Source: ZC4RG30 sp039917615
GTDB lineage: Bacteria; Pseudomonadota; Gammaproteobacteria; Steroidobacterales; Steroidobacteraceae
DNA length: 64,000 bases
Direction: 5' to 3'
NCBI GenBank assembly: GCA_039917615.1
Contig: JBDSJD010000047.1
Location: 42,748 to 106,747 of the forward strand
In this document: positions 16,513 to 26,179 of the stretch, piece by piece
How positions within the stretch are numbered: the stretch's first letter is position 1
How the letters are laid out: each line of letters starts with the position of its first letter
Program-made: the position numbers and the translations under genes
Notes under the pieces: model-generated
Database searches by the model: none
What the model saw: the letters and a program-made list of their open reading frames with translations, nothing else
What the model was told of the DNA's origin: nothing

Positions 16513-17440
16513 CCGTGTTGCGCAGCTCGCGCGCGCCGCGCGCGGTCTGGATAAACGCGCGCACATAACCGGTCTCCCGGTCTGCCTCGCGCAAACCCAG
16601 ATGGATTTGCTTCAGCACGCCCAGCCGACCCAGCCGCACGGGCGCCACCGGCACACTCGCCGCATGTTCCTCCACCAGCCAACGCGGCAGCGCTGCGACA
16701 CCGCGGCCCACAGCAACCATCTGCAGCATCAGGTCGGTGGACTCGATGGTCTTGTGGACGCGCGGATGCACGCCGGCCGGCGTAAGAAACAGGTTGTACA
16801 CATCCAGCCGATCAGTCTCCACGGGATAGGTGATTAGCACCTCGCCCGCAAGCTGGGCTGGTTCAACGAACTGCGCCCCAGCCAGCGCGTGACTGCGGCT
16901 GACCACCAGCACCTGCTCGTAATCGAACACCGGCTCGAAATAAAGGCCCGGCTGCGCCTCCGGATCCGGCGTCACCAGCATGTCGATCTCATGATCGAGC
17001 AGCGCGCCGATGCCGCCGAAGCGGAATTTCTGTTTCACGTCGACATCCACATCCGGCCACTGCGGCATGTAGAGCGCCATGACTTTCAGCAACCACTGGT
17101 AACAGGGATGGCATTCCATGCCTATGTGCAGGCTGCCGCGCACCCCGCGGGCATAGTCAGCCATCGTCTGTTCCGCCTGTTCGAGCTGTGGCAACACCCG
17201 GTTGGCGAGTTCCAGCAGATGGGTGCCGGCCTGTGTCAGCCGAAGCGATCGCCCCTGCCGTTCCCACATCGGTGTGCCCAGCCCCAGCTCCAGCTTGCGC
17301 ATGGCGTGACTCAGGGCGGACTGCGTCAGGTGCAGTTTCTCCGCGGCCGCGGTCATGGATCCCTGACGCGCCACCTCCCTCACGATCATCAGATGACCAC
17401 GCTCCAACATGGATATCCCCAATACATGAACATAATTCAT
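16493..17440 (-). CDS. metR: MetR-type LysR transcriptional regulator
   Basis: A 315-residue LysR-family protein. The N-terminal winged helix-turn-helix (MIVREVARQGSMTAAAEKLHLTQSALSHAMRKLE) is followed by a substrate-binding domain that contains GMECHPCYQWL, a MetR hallmark. MetR activates methionine biosynthesis genes with homocysteine as co-effector. It diverges from a MetE-like gene, and a TGAA-N5-TTCA box overlaps its own start codon, so autoregulation is likely. The start could also be the ATG at 17410 (MLERGHLM), which matches the usual MetR N-terminus better. Confidence 0.9.
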   Translation of the reverse strand: MNYVHVLGISMLERGHLMIVREVARQGSMTAAAEKLHLTQSALSHAMRKLELGLGTPMWERQGRSLRLTQAGTHLLELANRVLPQLEQAEQTMADYARGVRGSLHIGMECHPCYQWLLKVMALYMPQWPDVDVDVKQKFRFGGIGALLDHEIDMLVTPDPEAQPGLYFEPVFDYEQVLVVSRSHALAGAQFVEPAQLAGEVLITYPVETDRLDVYNLFLTPAGVHPRVHKTIESTDLMLQMVAVGRGVAALPRWLVEEHAASVPVAPVRLGRLGVLKQIHLGLREADRETGYVRAFIQTARGARELRNTAIATRD

Positions 17441-17461
17441 GGATACGTGAATTTATATCAC
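17425..17461. promoter_or_regulatory. Two MetR-type operator boxes between metR and the metE-like gene
   Basis: TGAACATAATTCA at 17427-17439 matches the published MetR pattern TGAA-N5-TTCA and extends to the palindrome CATGAA...TTCATG (17425-17441). A second, slightly weaker box GTGAATTTATATCAC is at 17447-17461. They lie 70-105 bases upstream of the MetE-like ATG and across the metR start, fitting dual control. Confidence 0.7.
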
Positions 17462-17529
17462 TTTTTTCATCTCTCGCTGCCACTACCATGCATCCCCACC
17501 CCCGAAGCTGACTGGAAGGATCCGCCCTC

Positions 17530-18681
17530 ATGACCGTCTCCCCCGCCCTGCACACACCAGCCGATTCGCATTTCCAGTTGCCCGCGCGCTACGACCATGT
17601 GGGCAGCTTCCTGCGTCCCGACTATCTGCTGCAGGCACGTGCGCGGCACGCGACGGGCGAGATCGACGCGGCCGCGCTGCGCAAGGTCGAGGACCAGGCC
17701 ATCACCGAGATCGTGCGCTTCCAGGAAAGCGTGGGCATGAAGGCGATCACCGACGGCGAGTACCGTCGCACTTACTTTCACATCGATTTCCTGGATCAGC
17801 TGGGCGGTGTGAAGACCGCCGATCCGGTGACGATCGAAAACGCCGATGGCACGAAGTCCCTGGCGCCACCGGTGATGCGCGTACTCGACAAGGTGCGCCA
17901 CGATCGCCCCATCGAAGTGGACAATTACCGCTACCTGCAAAGCCAGCTTGCACACGGCAGCGTCGCGAAGGTCGCCATTCCTTCGCCCACCATGCTGCAT
18001 TTTCGCGGCGGTCGCGGCGGCATCAGCAAGGTTGCCTATCCCGAGCTCGAACCGGACTTTTACGACGACGTGGCGCGGGCCTATGGCGATGAGCTCAAGG
18101 CACTGCATGCCGCTGGTTGTCGCTACGTGCAGCTGGACGACACCAACCTTGCCTATCTCTGCGATCCGAAGATGCGCGAAGCAGCGCGTCTGCGCGGTGA
18201 TGATCCTGCCGAACTGCCGCGCCGTTATGCAGGCTTCATCAACAAGGTCGTGGCGCTCAAGCCGGAAGGCATGCTGCTGGCCATGCACCTGTGCCGTGGC
18301 AACTTCAAGAGCAACTTCGCTGCCAGCGGCGACTACGAGCCGGTGGCCGAGGCGCTGCTGTCCGAGATGAACCTCGACGCCTACTTTTTGGAATATGACG
18401 ACGCGCGCAGTGGCGATTTCCGTCCGTTGCGCTTCCTGCAGAAGGGCAAGACTGCAGTGCTGGGCCTGATCACGAGCAAGGTCGGCGCGATGGAAGACAA
18501 GGACGCCGTGAAGCGGCGCATCGACGAGGCGGCGAAGTACGCGCCGCTCGAACAGCTGGCGCTGTCACCGCAGTGCGGCTTTGCCAGCACCGTTGAAGGC
18601 AATGACATCAGCTGGGACAACCAGCGCCGCAAGATGGAGCTGGTGGTGGACCTCGCCCGGGAGATCTGGGGCGACCGCTAG
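17530..18681 (+). CDS. Short MetE-like cobalamin-independent methionine synthase family protein
   Basis: A 383-residue protein corresponding to only the C-terminal catalytic half of MetE, as in the YxjG/YxjH group. Zinc and homocysteine ligands are visible: HLCRGN (His and Cys), LEYDDARSGDF (Glu) and LSPQCGFAS (Cys). The N-terminal DHVGSFLRP is also family-typical. It probably transfers a methyl group to homocysteine, but the methyl donor may differ from methyltetrahydrofolate-triglutamate because the N-terminal folate-binding half is absent. AAGGA lies 9 bases before the ATG. MetR boxes upstream and divergent metR support a role in methionine supply. Confidence 0.85.
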   Translation: MTVSPALHTPADSHFQLPARYDHVGSFLRPDYLLQARARHATGEIDAAALRKVEDQAITEIVRFQESVGMKAITDGEYRRTYFHIDFLDQLGGVKTADPVTIENADGTKSLAPPVMRVLDKVRHDRPIEVDNYRYLQSQLAHGSVAKVAIPSPTMLHFRGGRGGISKVAYPELEPDFYDDVARAYGDELKALHAAGCRYVQLDDTNLAYLCDPKMREAARLRGDDPAELPRRYAGFINKVVALKPEGMLLAMHLCRGNFKSNFAASGDYEPVAEALLSEMNLDAYFLEYDDARSGDFRPLRFLQKGKTAVLGLITSKVGAMEDKDAVKRRIDEAAKYAPLEQLALSPQCGFASTVEGNDISWDNQRRKMELVVDLAREIWGDR

Positions 18682-18691
18682 TCGCCCGGCC

Positions 18692-19660
18692 TCAGCTCAG
18701 CGCGGGAGAGGGAACCACGCGCGCCTTGCGCGCGGCCAGGCTGAGTTCCAGCCGCGGCACCGACTCGGGCCCCTGCCGTAGCGCCTGCCAGTACACCGCC
18801 ATGTAGCTGCGGTCCACCACCGCGCCACTGGCGGTGATCTGCGGCTCGAGCACCCGGTGCAGCTCCTGCAGGTTGTACCAGGGCACGCTCGGATACACAT
18901 GATGGCCGATGTGCCAGTTGATGTTGTTCCAGAAGAACGAGTTCACCGGATTCGAGATTATCGTGCGGGTACCCATCATCTGCCCGGCCTCCCACGGCGT
19001 GCCGTAATGCTCCGCGATGAAACGCATCGAGTTCAGCAGCGACAGGAAGAACACCGGCCACAACCACACTGACAGCGCCTTGCCCAGCACGCCGTGCTCG
19101 ACGGCCAGATCCAGCACCAGCCAGTACACAACGCCTTTCAGCGTCATCTCGAACAACTGGATCGCCCACTGTCGCGGCCCGAAGGTCGTAAACGGATAGA
19201 TGAAATTGAAATGCAGGAAACTCAATACGCCGCCGATCAGCGCGTAGGCGTAGAACACCACGAAATCAACCACGCGGCGCCGGCCCATGGTGAACGCGTC
19301 GGGGTCGCGGGCCGAGCGGTTGTGCCGGTGATGTTCGATGTGGTCTTCGCGGAAGGCCACGAAGGTCGCGAAGATGGGCAGCATGCACAGAATGCCGAAC
19401 ACCCAGTTCGCCAGAGGATTGCGGAACAGCGAGGAATGCGTGGCGTCGTGCATGAAGGTCACCATGCTCATCCACAGATAACCCAGCGTGATATAGGCCG
19501 ACCACAGCACAAGCTGCGATTCGGTGTTCCACGCCAGTAACGTGAACCCCACCATGAGGCCAGTGAACAACGGAATCTTGAGCAGGTTCGGCAGCAACCG
19601 GAACGTTCGCAGACGGTCGAGATCGCTCTTGGCAAGCTGCGGAGTGGGGTGCCGGGACAT
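18692..19660 (-). CDS. Membrane fatty-acid desaturase / hydroxylase
   Basis: A 322-residue integral membrane di-iron enzyme. The three histidine boxes are visible: MHDATHSS, EDHIEHHRHN and NWHIGHHVYP. Four or so hydrophobic segments flank them. The family covers acyl-lipid desaturases and beta-carotene hydroxylases; without an electron-transfer domain the exact substrate is open, though membrane-lipid desaturation is the most likely role. The ATG at 19660 (MSRHPTPQL) is preferred over an upstream start at 19711, whose extra residues look unrelated. It stands alone, converging on the MetE-like gene with 10 bases between stops. Confidence 0.85.
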   Translation of the reverse strand: MSRHPTPQLAKSDLDRLRTFRLLPNLLKIPLFTGLMVGFTLLAWNTESQLVLWSAYITLGYLWMSMVTFMHDATHSSLFRNPLANWVFGILCMLPIFATFVAFREDHIEHHRHNRSARDPDAFTMGRRRVVDFVVFYAYALIGGVLSFLHFNFIYPFTTFGPRQWAIQLFEMTLKGVVYWLVLDLAVEHGVLGKALSVWLWPVFFLSLLNSMRFIAEHYGTPWEAGQMMGTRTIISNPVNSFFWNNINWHIGHHVYPSVPWYNLQELHRVLEPQITASGAVVDRSYMAVYWQALRQGPESVPRLELSLAARKARVVPSPALS

Positions 19661-19827
19661 CGGGAAAGCCTTCTGGTGATGATTCGACCGTGCGCGGGCG
19701 GACCTTACCATCCCCCGTCCCGGACCGTCACCACGGGGGTCAGTTTCCGTCTTTCCCGGGGCTCCCGGACGAGGGTCGCATTCGACTGCTGGTGCAGCTA
19801 GTCTCCCCCCGTTCCGGAGAGGATGCG

Positions 19828-20355
19828 ATGACCCCTGTAATCGGCGTATTGAACATCTCGGACCGCGCCAGTGCCGGCGTGTACGCCGATGAGCCCGGCC
19901 AGGCCTGCATCGCGCTGCTGCGTGAGTGGCTGGTTACGCCATTTGAAGTCGATTATCGCGTGGTGCCGGACGATATCGAAGTGATCGCCGCGCAGCTGGT
20001 GCGCCAGGCGGACGAGGCGGGTTGCTGCCTGATCGTCACCACCGGTGGCACTGGCCCCGCGCCTCGTGATGTCACGCCCGAGGCTACGCAGCGCGTCATC
20101 CAGCGCGAGATGGCGGGCTTCGGGGAATTGATGCGCGCCACTTCGCTGAAATACGTGCCCACGGCCATTCTCTCGCGCCAGACCGCCGGCATCCGCGGAC
20201 GCACGCTGATCGTCAATCTACCGGGCCGACCGAAGTCGATTCGCGAGAACCTGGAAGCGGTGTTCCCGGCGATTCCATACTGCATCGATCTGATTGGTGG
20301 TCCGCGTCTGGATACCGACGAAGCGGTAATGAAAGCCTTTCGCCCGAAGGGCTGA
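19828..20355 (+). CDS. mogA: Molybdopterin adenylyltransferase
   Basis: A 175-residue MogA-family protein that adenylates molybdopterin before molybdenum insertion. It shows IGVLNISDRASAGVY at the N-terminus, the nucleotide-binding TTGGTGPAPRDVTPEAT motif in the middle, and NLPGRPKSIRENLEAVFPAIPYCIDLI at the C-terminus, all typical of MogA. GGAGAGG lies just upstream of the ATG at 19828. The longer frame from 19690 is not supported. No other molybdenum cofactor gene is adjacent, so it appears as a stand-alone gene. Confidence 0.92.
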   Translation: MTPVIGVLNISDRASAGVYADEPGQACIALLREWLVTPFEVDYRVVPDDIEVIAAQLVRQADEAGCCLIVTTGGTGPAPRDVTPEATQRVIQREMAGFGELMRATSLKYVPTAILSRQTAGIRGRTLIVNLPGRPKSIRENLEAVFPAIPYCIDLIGGPRLDTDEAVMKAFRPKG

Positions 20356-20433
20356 AGCGCGCTACCGCCCCATCGAAGCACAACTTCGCATGCATCTTGT
20401 CTCATGCCGCCGCGTCGCTGACACTGCAGGGCC

Positions 20434-21744
20434 ATGAATGCCGGATCACCAATCACCCGACGTCATTTCCTCGCGGCAACCGGCACCGCCTTCGCTGGCC
20501 TCGCTGCCAGCGGCTGCATGCCGGGCGAGCTGCACGCGACCGCGTCCGCCGATCCTTACTATGGGCCCCTGCTGCTGGATCCGGCGGATCTGCTCGATCT
20601 GCCGCGGGGCTTCAGCTATCGCATCCTTTCGCGGCTTGGCGATGCGATGCAGGATGGCGGCCGGGTTCCCGACAACGCCGACGGCATGGGCTGCTTCGCG
20701 CTGCCGGGCGGCCAGGTCGCGCTGGTCCGCAATCATGAGCTCACGGCAGCGCAGGATGCCGGAGGCAATCCATCGGGGTACGACTACCGCGACAATGGCA
20801 ATGTGCTGCCCGGCGGCACGACCACGCTGATCCTCGATGCGAAGACGCTCGCGGTGCAGCGTCAGTTCCGTTCGCTGGCCGGTACCATCCGCAACTGCGC
20901 GGGCGGCACGACTCCGTGGGGCAGCTGGCTCACCTGCGAAGAAGACATGACGCGCGCAGGCCAGGGTGTGAAGAAAGATCACGGCTGGGTGTTTGAAGTG
21001 CCCGCGTCGGCGCAGGGCGCAGTAAGCGCGGTGCCGCTCAAGGCGATGGGACGCTTTAATCACGAGGCCGCCGCAGTTGATCCGGCTACCGGCACCGTTT
21101 ACATGACCGAAGATCGCGATGACGGCCTGTTGTACCGTTTTTTACCACGGGTACGCGGGCAGCTCGCCGAAGGCGGGCGGTTGCAGGCTCTGTCCGTCAA
21201 CGCAATCCCGGATAGCCGCAACCGCAGCACCAACAGGCCAGCGTTCGCGCGGGCCAGCTGGCAGAAACTGCACTGGGTGGATCTGGACCACCCGGAAAGT
21301 CCCGCGGATGATCTGCGCCGTCGCGGCGCTGCGCTGGGTGCGACGCTGTTCGCGCGAGGGGAAGGCATCCACATGGGAAGCGGCGAGCTGTACTTTTGCT
21401 GCACATCGGGCGGCAGCGCGCAACTCGGTCAGATCTTCCGCCTGCGCCCATCGCAGGATGAATTGCAGCTGTTCTTCGAAAGCGCTTCCACCGCGCAGTT
21501 CAACTATGGCGACAACCTGACGGTCGCGCCAAATGGCCATTTGGTGGTGTGTGAAGACCAGGGCGGAACGCCTGTCGATAATTACCTGCGAGGTATTTCC
21601 CCGGCTGGCGCGGCCTACCCCCTGGCACGGCTGAGCCAGCAGACGGAACTGGCCGGCGCCTGCTTCTCGCCCGATGGCAAGGTGCTGTTCGTGAATGTAT
21701 ACAGCCCGGCCATGACGCTTGCGATCACGGGACCCTGGCACTGA
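20434..21744 (+). CDS. PhoX-like phosphatase (DUF839), Tat-exported
   Basis: A 436-residue protein with a twin-arginine signal (TRRHFLAATGTAFAGLAASGC), suggesting export in folded form and perhaps lipidation at the Cys that ends the segment. The body shows the PhoX/DUF839 pattern: GFSYRILSRLGDAM, DNADGMGCF, LVRNHELT, NCAGGTTPWGSWLTCEED, GRFNHEAAAVDPATGTVYMTEDRDDGLLYR. PhoX enzymes are Ca/Fe-dependent alkaline phosphatases, but many DUF839 members are uncharacterised, so phosphatase activity is inferred. No Pho box was recognised upstream. It is followed after 33 bases by selO. Confidence 0.85.
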   Translation: MNAGSPITRRHFLAATGTAFAGLAASGCMPGELHATASADPYYGPLLLDPADLLDLPRGFSYRILSRLGDAMQDGGRVPDNADGMGCFALPGGQVALVRNHELTAAQDAGGNPSGYDYRDNGNVLPGGTTTLILDAKTLAVQRQFRSLAGTIRNCAGGTTPWGSWLTCEEDMTRAGQGVKKDHGWVFEVPASAQGAVSAVPLKAMGRFNHEAAAVDPATGTVYMTEDRDDGLLYRFLPRVRGQLAEGGRLQALSVNAIPDSRNRSTNRPAFARASWQKLHWVDLDHPESPADDLRRRGAALGATLFARGEGIHMGSGELYFCCTSGGSAQLGQIFRLRPSQDELQLFFESASTAQFNYGDNLTVAPNGHLVVCEDQGGTPVDNYLRGISPAGAAYPLARLSQQTELAGACFSPDGKVLFVNVYSPAMTLAITGPWH

Positions 21745-21777
21745 GAACCGCGGCCGCGACGCCTGATCTTCCAGCAC

Positions 21778-23244
21778 ATGAATCTCGGCCTCGAACACAG
21801 TTACGCCACGCTGCCACCGCAATGCTTCGTCGATGTCGCGCCTGTCGCTGTGGCCAATCCGCAGCTGCTGGTATTCAACTCCGCGCTGGCCTCGTTCCTG
21901 GGCTTCGACACCAGCCTCATCGACTACGCGGCAGTGCTGCTGTCAGGCAACGAGCTGCCGGGTGATGCGCGACCCATCGCCATGGCCTATGCCGGGCACC
22001 AGTTCGGGCACTTTGTGCCGCAGCTCGGCGACGGTCGCGCCATCCTGCTCGGCGAACGCCGTGGCGCGGACGGGCAGCTGCATGACGTGCAACTCAAAGG
22101 CTCGGGCCGCACTCCGTTCTCGCGCAGCGGCGATGGTCGCGCGGCGGTGGGCCCGATGCTGCGGGAATACCTCATCAGCGAAGCCATGCACGCCCTGGGC
22201 ATTCCCACCACGCGCTCACTGGCCGTGGTTGCCACCGGCGAGCGCGTATTGCGCGAGGAACCTGCGCCCGGCGCGGTGCTCACGCGCGTTGCCGCAAGTC
22301 ATTTGCGGGTCGGCACCTTCGAATACTTCGCCGCCCGCGCGGATCACGACGCGCTGCGCGCATTGCTTGCGTATTGCATTGCACGCCACGCGCCGGAGCT
22401 TGCCACCGCACCGGTCCCGGCGCTGGCTGTCCTTAAGTGGGTGGCGGATCGCCAGGCTGCGTTGATCGCACGCTGGCTGGGCGTCGGCTTCATCCACGGC
22501 GTCATGAACACCGACAATATGGCGTTGTCCGGACAAACCATCGACTACGGCCCCTGCGCATTCATGGATCACTACGATCCACAGACGGTGTTCAGCTCGA
22601 TCGATCACCGCGGCCGCTATGCCTACAGCAATCAGCCTGTCATTGCGCAATGGAACCTGGCCCGCTTCGCCGAAACGCTGCTGCCACTGATCGACGCTGA
22701 TCAGGCCGTCGCGATCCAGGGCGCCACTGCCATCATCAGTCGCTTTCCGGCCGAATTCGAAGCGCGCTACCAGCAGCTGCTGCGCGCGAAATTCGGTTTC
22801 ACCGCGGTGCGTGAAACCGATGCTGCACTGTGCAGCCGGTTCCTGACACTTCTGCATCTAGCGAGGGCGGATTTCACGCTGGCCTTCCATCACCTGACCC
22901 AGGCCGCATTGGGCGCACCCCATGAAGGCGCGCTGCGCGCACAGCTTGGCAACGCCAATGGGCTGGACAACTGGTTGCAGGAATGGCGCACGCGCCAGCA
23001 GCTTGAGGCCCGATCGCCCGCCGAACGCCATGCGGCCATGCGCCGCGAGAACCCGACCTTCATTGCGCGCAATCATTTGGTGGAAGTGGCGCTGCGCGCC
23101 GCCAGCGACCGGGGTGATCTGACACCGTTCGAAAACCTGCTGGCGGTCATCCGCCATCCGTTCCAGGATCACCCCGGCCGCGAAGCCTGGATGCAGCCGC
23201 CCCGCGACGATGAGCGGGTGCTCGCGACGTTCTGCGGCACCTGA
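21778..23244 (+). CDS. selO: SelO-family protein adenylyltransferase (YdiU)
   Basis: A 488-residue pseudokinase-fold protein that AMPylates proteins on Ser/Thr/Tyr. Signature blocks are present: MAYAGHQFGHFVPQLGDGRA near the N-terminus, LKGSGRTPFSRSGDGRAAVGPMLREYLISEAMHALG, GFIHGVMNTDNMALSGQTIDYGPCAFMD (catalytic loop and metal-binding Asn/Asp), and FSSIDHRGRYAY. The C-terminal ends at FCGT without the CS or selenocysteine tail seen in some members. Length is typical. It sits between the PhoX-like gene and fadE on the same strand with short gaps. Confidence 0.93.
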   Translation: MNLGLEHSYATLPPQCFVDVAPVAVANPQLLVFNSALASFLGFDTSLIDYAAVLLSGNELPGDARPIAMAYAGHQFGHFVPQLGDGRAILLGERRGADGQLHDVQLKGSGRTPFSRSGDGRAAVGPMLREYLISEAMHALGIPTTRSLAVVATGERVLREEPAPGAVLTRVAASHLRVGTFEYFAARADHDALRALLAYCIARHAPELATAPVPALAVLKWVADRQAALIARWLGVGFIHGVMNTDNMALSGQTIDYGPCAFMDHYDPQTVFSSIDHRGRYAYSNQPVIAQWNLARFAETLLPLIDADQAVAIQGATAIISRFPAEFEARYQQLLRAKFGFTAVRETDAALCSRFLTLLHLARADFTLAFHHLTQAALGAPHEGALRAQLGNANGLDNWLQEWRTRQQLEARSPAERHAAMRRENPTFIARNHLVEVALRAASDRGDLTPFENLLAVIRHPFQDHPGREAWMQPPRDDERVLATFCGT

Positions 23245-23266
23245 AAAGCAGCGCTATAGTCGCCTC

Positions 23267-25702
23267 ATGCTGCTGGCCATCCTGTTCATCGTTGCCGCCA
23301 TGGTGCTGGCTTACCAGCGCCTGCCTCTGCTGGTCTTTTCGCTGGTATTCACGGTGCTGCTCGCAGCGTATTTCTGGGGTGGCAATCCCACCGGCCTGTG
23401 GAAAGGCTTGTTGCTGCTGATGCTGGCCCTGATGTGGCTGTTCAACATCCGGCCCCTGCGCAAGGCGCTGATCTCGCGCCCGTTCCTGAAGACCTATCTG
23501 CGCATGCTGCCTACCATGTCCGCCACCGAGCGCGAGGCGCTGGAGGCAGGCTCGGTTTGGTGGGATGGCGAGCTATTCACGGGCAAGCCGGACTGGAACA
23601 AACTGCTTGGCACGCGTCCCGCACAACTTTCAGCCGCGGAGCAGGCGTTTCTCGACGGGCCGGTGGAACAGCTTTGCGCGATGGTCGACGACTTCGACGT
23701 CACACACAGGCGCGCAGACCTGCCCCCCGAAGCCTGGGAGTTCATCAAGCGCAATGGCTTCTTCGCGATGATCATTCCGAAGCAATACGGCGGACTTGAG
23801 CTTGGCCGTTATGCGCAGTCGTCGGTATTGATCAAGCTCTGCAGCCGCAGCATCGTGCTGGGCACGACGGTGGCGGTTCCCAACTCGCTGGGACCGGGCG
23901 AGTTGCTGGTGCATTACGGCACCGAAGCACAGAAGAATCACTATCTGCCGCGTCTCGCGCGAGGCGAGGAAGTGCCCTGCTTCGGACTCACGAGCCCGGT
24001 GGCAGGCTCCGATGCCACGTCGATCACCGATACCGGCATCGTGTGCCGCGGCCTGTATGAAGGCCGCGAAGTCATCGGCATACGGCTCAACTTTTCCAAG
24101 CGTTACATCACGCTGGCGCCGGTGGCCACGGTCGTCGGACTCGCGTTCCGGCTGTTTGATCCCGAGCAACTGCTCGACACCACGGCAGACATCGGCATTA
24201 CCTGCGCGCTGATTCCGCGCGATACACCCGGCATTAAGATCGGTCGGCGGCATTTTCCGCTCAACATTCCGTTCCAGAATGGCCCGATCCAGGGTGAGGA
24301 TGTGTTCGTGCCGGTGGATTTCATCATCGGCGGCGTGAAGATGGCGGGCAAGGGATGGCGCATGCTGGTCGAGCAGCTGTCGGTGGGACGCTGCATCTCG
24401 CTGCCCGCCAGCGCCACCGGCGGCGCCATGACAGCGGCGTGGACCACCGGTGCCTACGCGCGCATCCGCAAGCAATTTGGCATGCCTGTCGGCAAGTTCG
24501 AAGGCGTGGAACAGGTTCTCGCCCGCATCATGGGCACCACCTACATCATGGATGCCACGCGCTCGGTCACCACCGGCGCCATCGACGGCGGCGAGAAGCC
24601 AGCCGTGCCGGCAGCCATCCTGAAGATGCACATCACGGAGATGGGTCGTGCTGTTTCCGCCGACGCGATGGACGTGCATGGTGGCAAGGGCGTGATGCTC
24701 GGACCGCGCAACTATCTCGCGCGCGGCTGGCAGGCTGCGCCCATCGGCATCACGGTGGAAGGCGCGAATATCCTCACGCGCAATCTCATCATCTTCGGCC
24801 AGGGTGCCATCCGCTGCCATCCCTTCGTGCTGAAGGAGATGCAGGCGGCACGTAATCCAAACGGTGCGCGCAGCGTCGATGATTTCGATCGGGCCTTGTT
24901 CGGCCACATCGGCTTCACCATCTCCAATGCTGTGCGCTCGCTGGTCATGGCCCTGACCTTCGCGCGCTTTGAAGGCGCCCCGGGCAGCGGCGCGCTCAGG
25001 CGCTATTACCAGCACATCGAGCGCTTCTCGGCGTCGTTCGCCTTCGCCACCGATGTGGCAATGCTGTCGCTGGGTGGCTACCTGAAAAAGAAGGAAAGCC
25101 TCTCGGCGCGCCTCGGCGATGTGCTGTCCTGTCTCTATATGGCATCGATGGTGCTCAAGCACTACCACGACAATGGTTCGCCGAAGGAAGACCAGCCGCT
25201 GGTCGAATGGGCCTGCCGCGACCTGCTGTACCGCGCGCAGGAACAGCTGCATGGCTTCCTGCGCAATTTCCCCAACCGCCTGCTCGCCTGGTTGATGCGC
25301 GCCCTGATCTTTCCGCGCGGCCGCACCTATTTCGCGCCCAGCGACGCGCTGGGCGCGCAGCTGGCGGCGCTGTCAATGGAACCGGGCCCATCCCGTGACC
25401 GCCTGTGCCGGCATGCGTTCCGCAGCAATCTGGCAGGCAATCCGCTGGCTGCGCTGCACGAGGCGCTGCAGATGGCGGTGCGCGTCGAGCCAATTGATCG
25501 CCGTCTGCGCGTCGAGGGCGTGAAGACCGGCCGGATCCTGGCTCTGGACATGCCGGGCCAGATCCGCGAAGGCCAGCAACTGGGAATACTCACCGCAGAG
25601 GAAGCCGCGCTGCTACTCGACTATGATCAGCGCATCATGCATATCATCAATGTCGACGATTTCGCGGCCACCGAGCTTCCCGCCGGCGGCGTTGTTCAAT
25701 AA
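23267..25702 (+). CDS. fadE: Membrane-type acyl-CoA dehydrogenase FadE
   Basis: An 811-residue protein from the ATG at 23267, matching the usual 814 of gammaproteobacterial FadE. Two or three N-terminal membrane segments (LLAILFIVAAMVLAY, LLVFSLVFTVLLAAYFW, LLLLMLALMWLF) precede the flavoprotein domains: FGLTSPVAGSDATSITDTG is the FAD/substrate loop, QFGMPVGKFEGVEQVLARI and AMDVHGGKGVMLGPRNYL are conserved catalytic-domain stretches. It performs the first oxidation step of fatty-acid beta-oxidation at the membrane. The longer frame from 23210 overlaps selO and is not needed. No FadR site was identified. Confidence 0.93.
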   Translation: MLLAILFIVAAMVLAYQRLPLLVFSLVFTVLLAAYFWGGNPTGLWKGLLLLMLALMWLFNIRPLRKALISRPFLKTYLRMLPTMSATEREALEAGSVWWDGELFTGKPDWNKLLGTRPAQLSAAEQAFLDGPVEQLCAMVDDFDVTHRRADLPPEAWEFIKRNGFFAMIIPKQYGGLELGRYAQSSVLIKLCSRSIVLGTTVAVPNSLGPGELLVHYGTEAQKNHYLPRLARGEEVPCFGLTSPVAGSDATSITDTGIVCRGLYEGREVIGIRLNFSKRYITLAPVATVVGLAFRLFDPEQLLDTTADIGITCALIPRDTPGIKIGRRHFPLNIPFQNGPIQGEDVFVPVDFIIGGVKMAGKGWRMLVEQLSVGRCISLPASATGGAMTAAWTTGAYARIRKQFGMPVGKFEGVEQVLARIMGTTYIMDATRSVTTGAIDGGEKPAVPAAILKMHITEMGRAVSADAMDVHGGKGVMLGPRNYLARGWQAAPIGITVEGANILTRNLIIFGQGAIRCHPFVLKEMQAARNPNGARSVDDFDRALFGHIGFTISNAVRSLVMALTFARFEGAPGSGALRRYYQHIERFSASFAFATDVAMLSLGGYLKKKESLSARLGDVLSCLYMASMVLKHYHDNGSPKEDQPLVEWACRDLLYRAQEQLHGFLRNFPNRLLAWLMRALIFPRGRTYFAPSDALGAQLAALSMEPGPSRDRLCRHAFRSNLAGNPLAALHEALQMAVRVEPIDRRLRVEGVKTGRILALDMPGQIREGQQLGILTAEEAALLLDYDQRIMHIINVDDFAATELPAGGVVQ

Positions 25703-25713
25703 TGGAGTCTCAC

Positions 25714-26160
25714 ATGTTCAAGAAACTGCTCATTGCTGCTGCACTGCTCTCTTCAACCGGATTGTCGATCGCCCAGGCGCCAACCCCGGCGGCCCTGCCG
25801 CGCACGGCTGCGCCAGCTGGTGCAAAGGTCTACATCGTGAGCCCGGCAAATAACGCTACGGTGAAGAGCCCGGTCACGATCGTGTTCGGTCTTTCCGGCA
25901 TGGGCATCGCACCAGCCGGCGTGCAGTCCGAAAACACCGGTCACCATCACCTGCTGGTCGACACCGCTATCCCGAAAGACACCGGTGTGCCGCTGCCCAA
26001 CAACGACAACATCCGCCATTTCGGCAAGGGGCAGACCGAAGCCTCCATCGAACTCAAACCCGGCAAGCACACCCTGCAGCTGGTGCTTGGTGACCATCAG
26101 CACATTCCATTCAATCCGGTGGTGGCGTCGCAGCAGATCACCATCACCGTCGCGCCGTAG
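25714..26160 (+). CDS. Exported DUF4399 protein
   Basis: A 148-residue protein from the ATG at 25714, with GGAG 6 bases upstream. It has a signal peptide (MFKKLLIAAALLSSTGLSIAQ) and a DUF4399 domain with KVYIVSPANNATVKSPVTI, NTGHHHLLVDT and HTLQLVLGDHQHIPF. The several His residues suggest metal binding, but this is inference. It starts 11 bases after the fadE stop. Family members are periplasmic and have no assigned function. Confidence 0.8.
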   Translation: MFKKLLIAAALLSSTGLSIAQAPTPAALPRTAAPAGAKVYIVSPANNATVKSPVTIVFGLSGMGIAPAGVQSENTGHHHLLVDTAIPKDTGVPLPNNDNIRHFGKGQTEASIELKPGKHTLQLVLGDHQHIPFNPVVASQQITITVAP

Positions 26161-26179
26161 GTCGATCACGCGGTAGCGC

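Noticed and set aside
23630..25252. 540-codon minus-strand frame inside fadE
   Set aside because: Antisense shadow; the plus strand encodes all FadE motifs.
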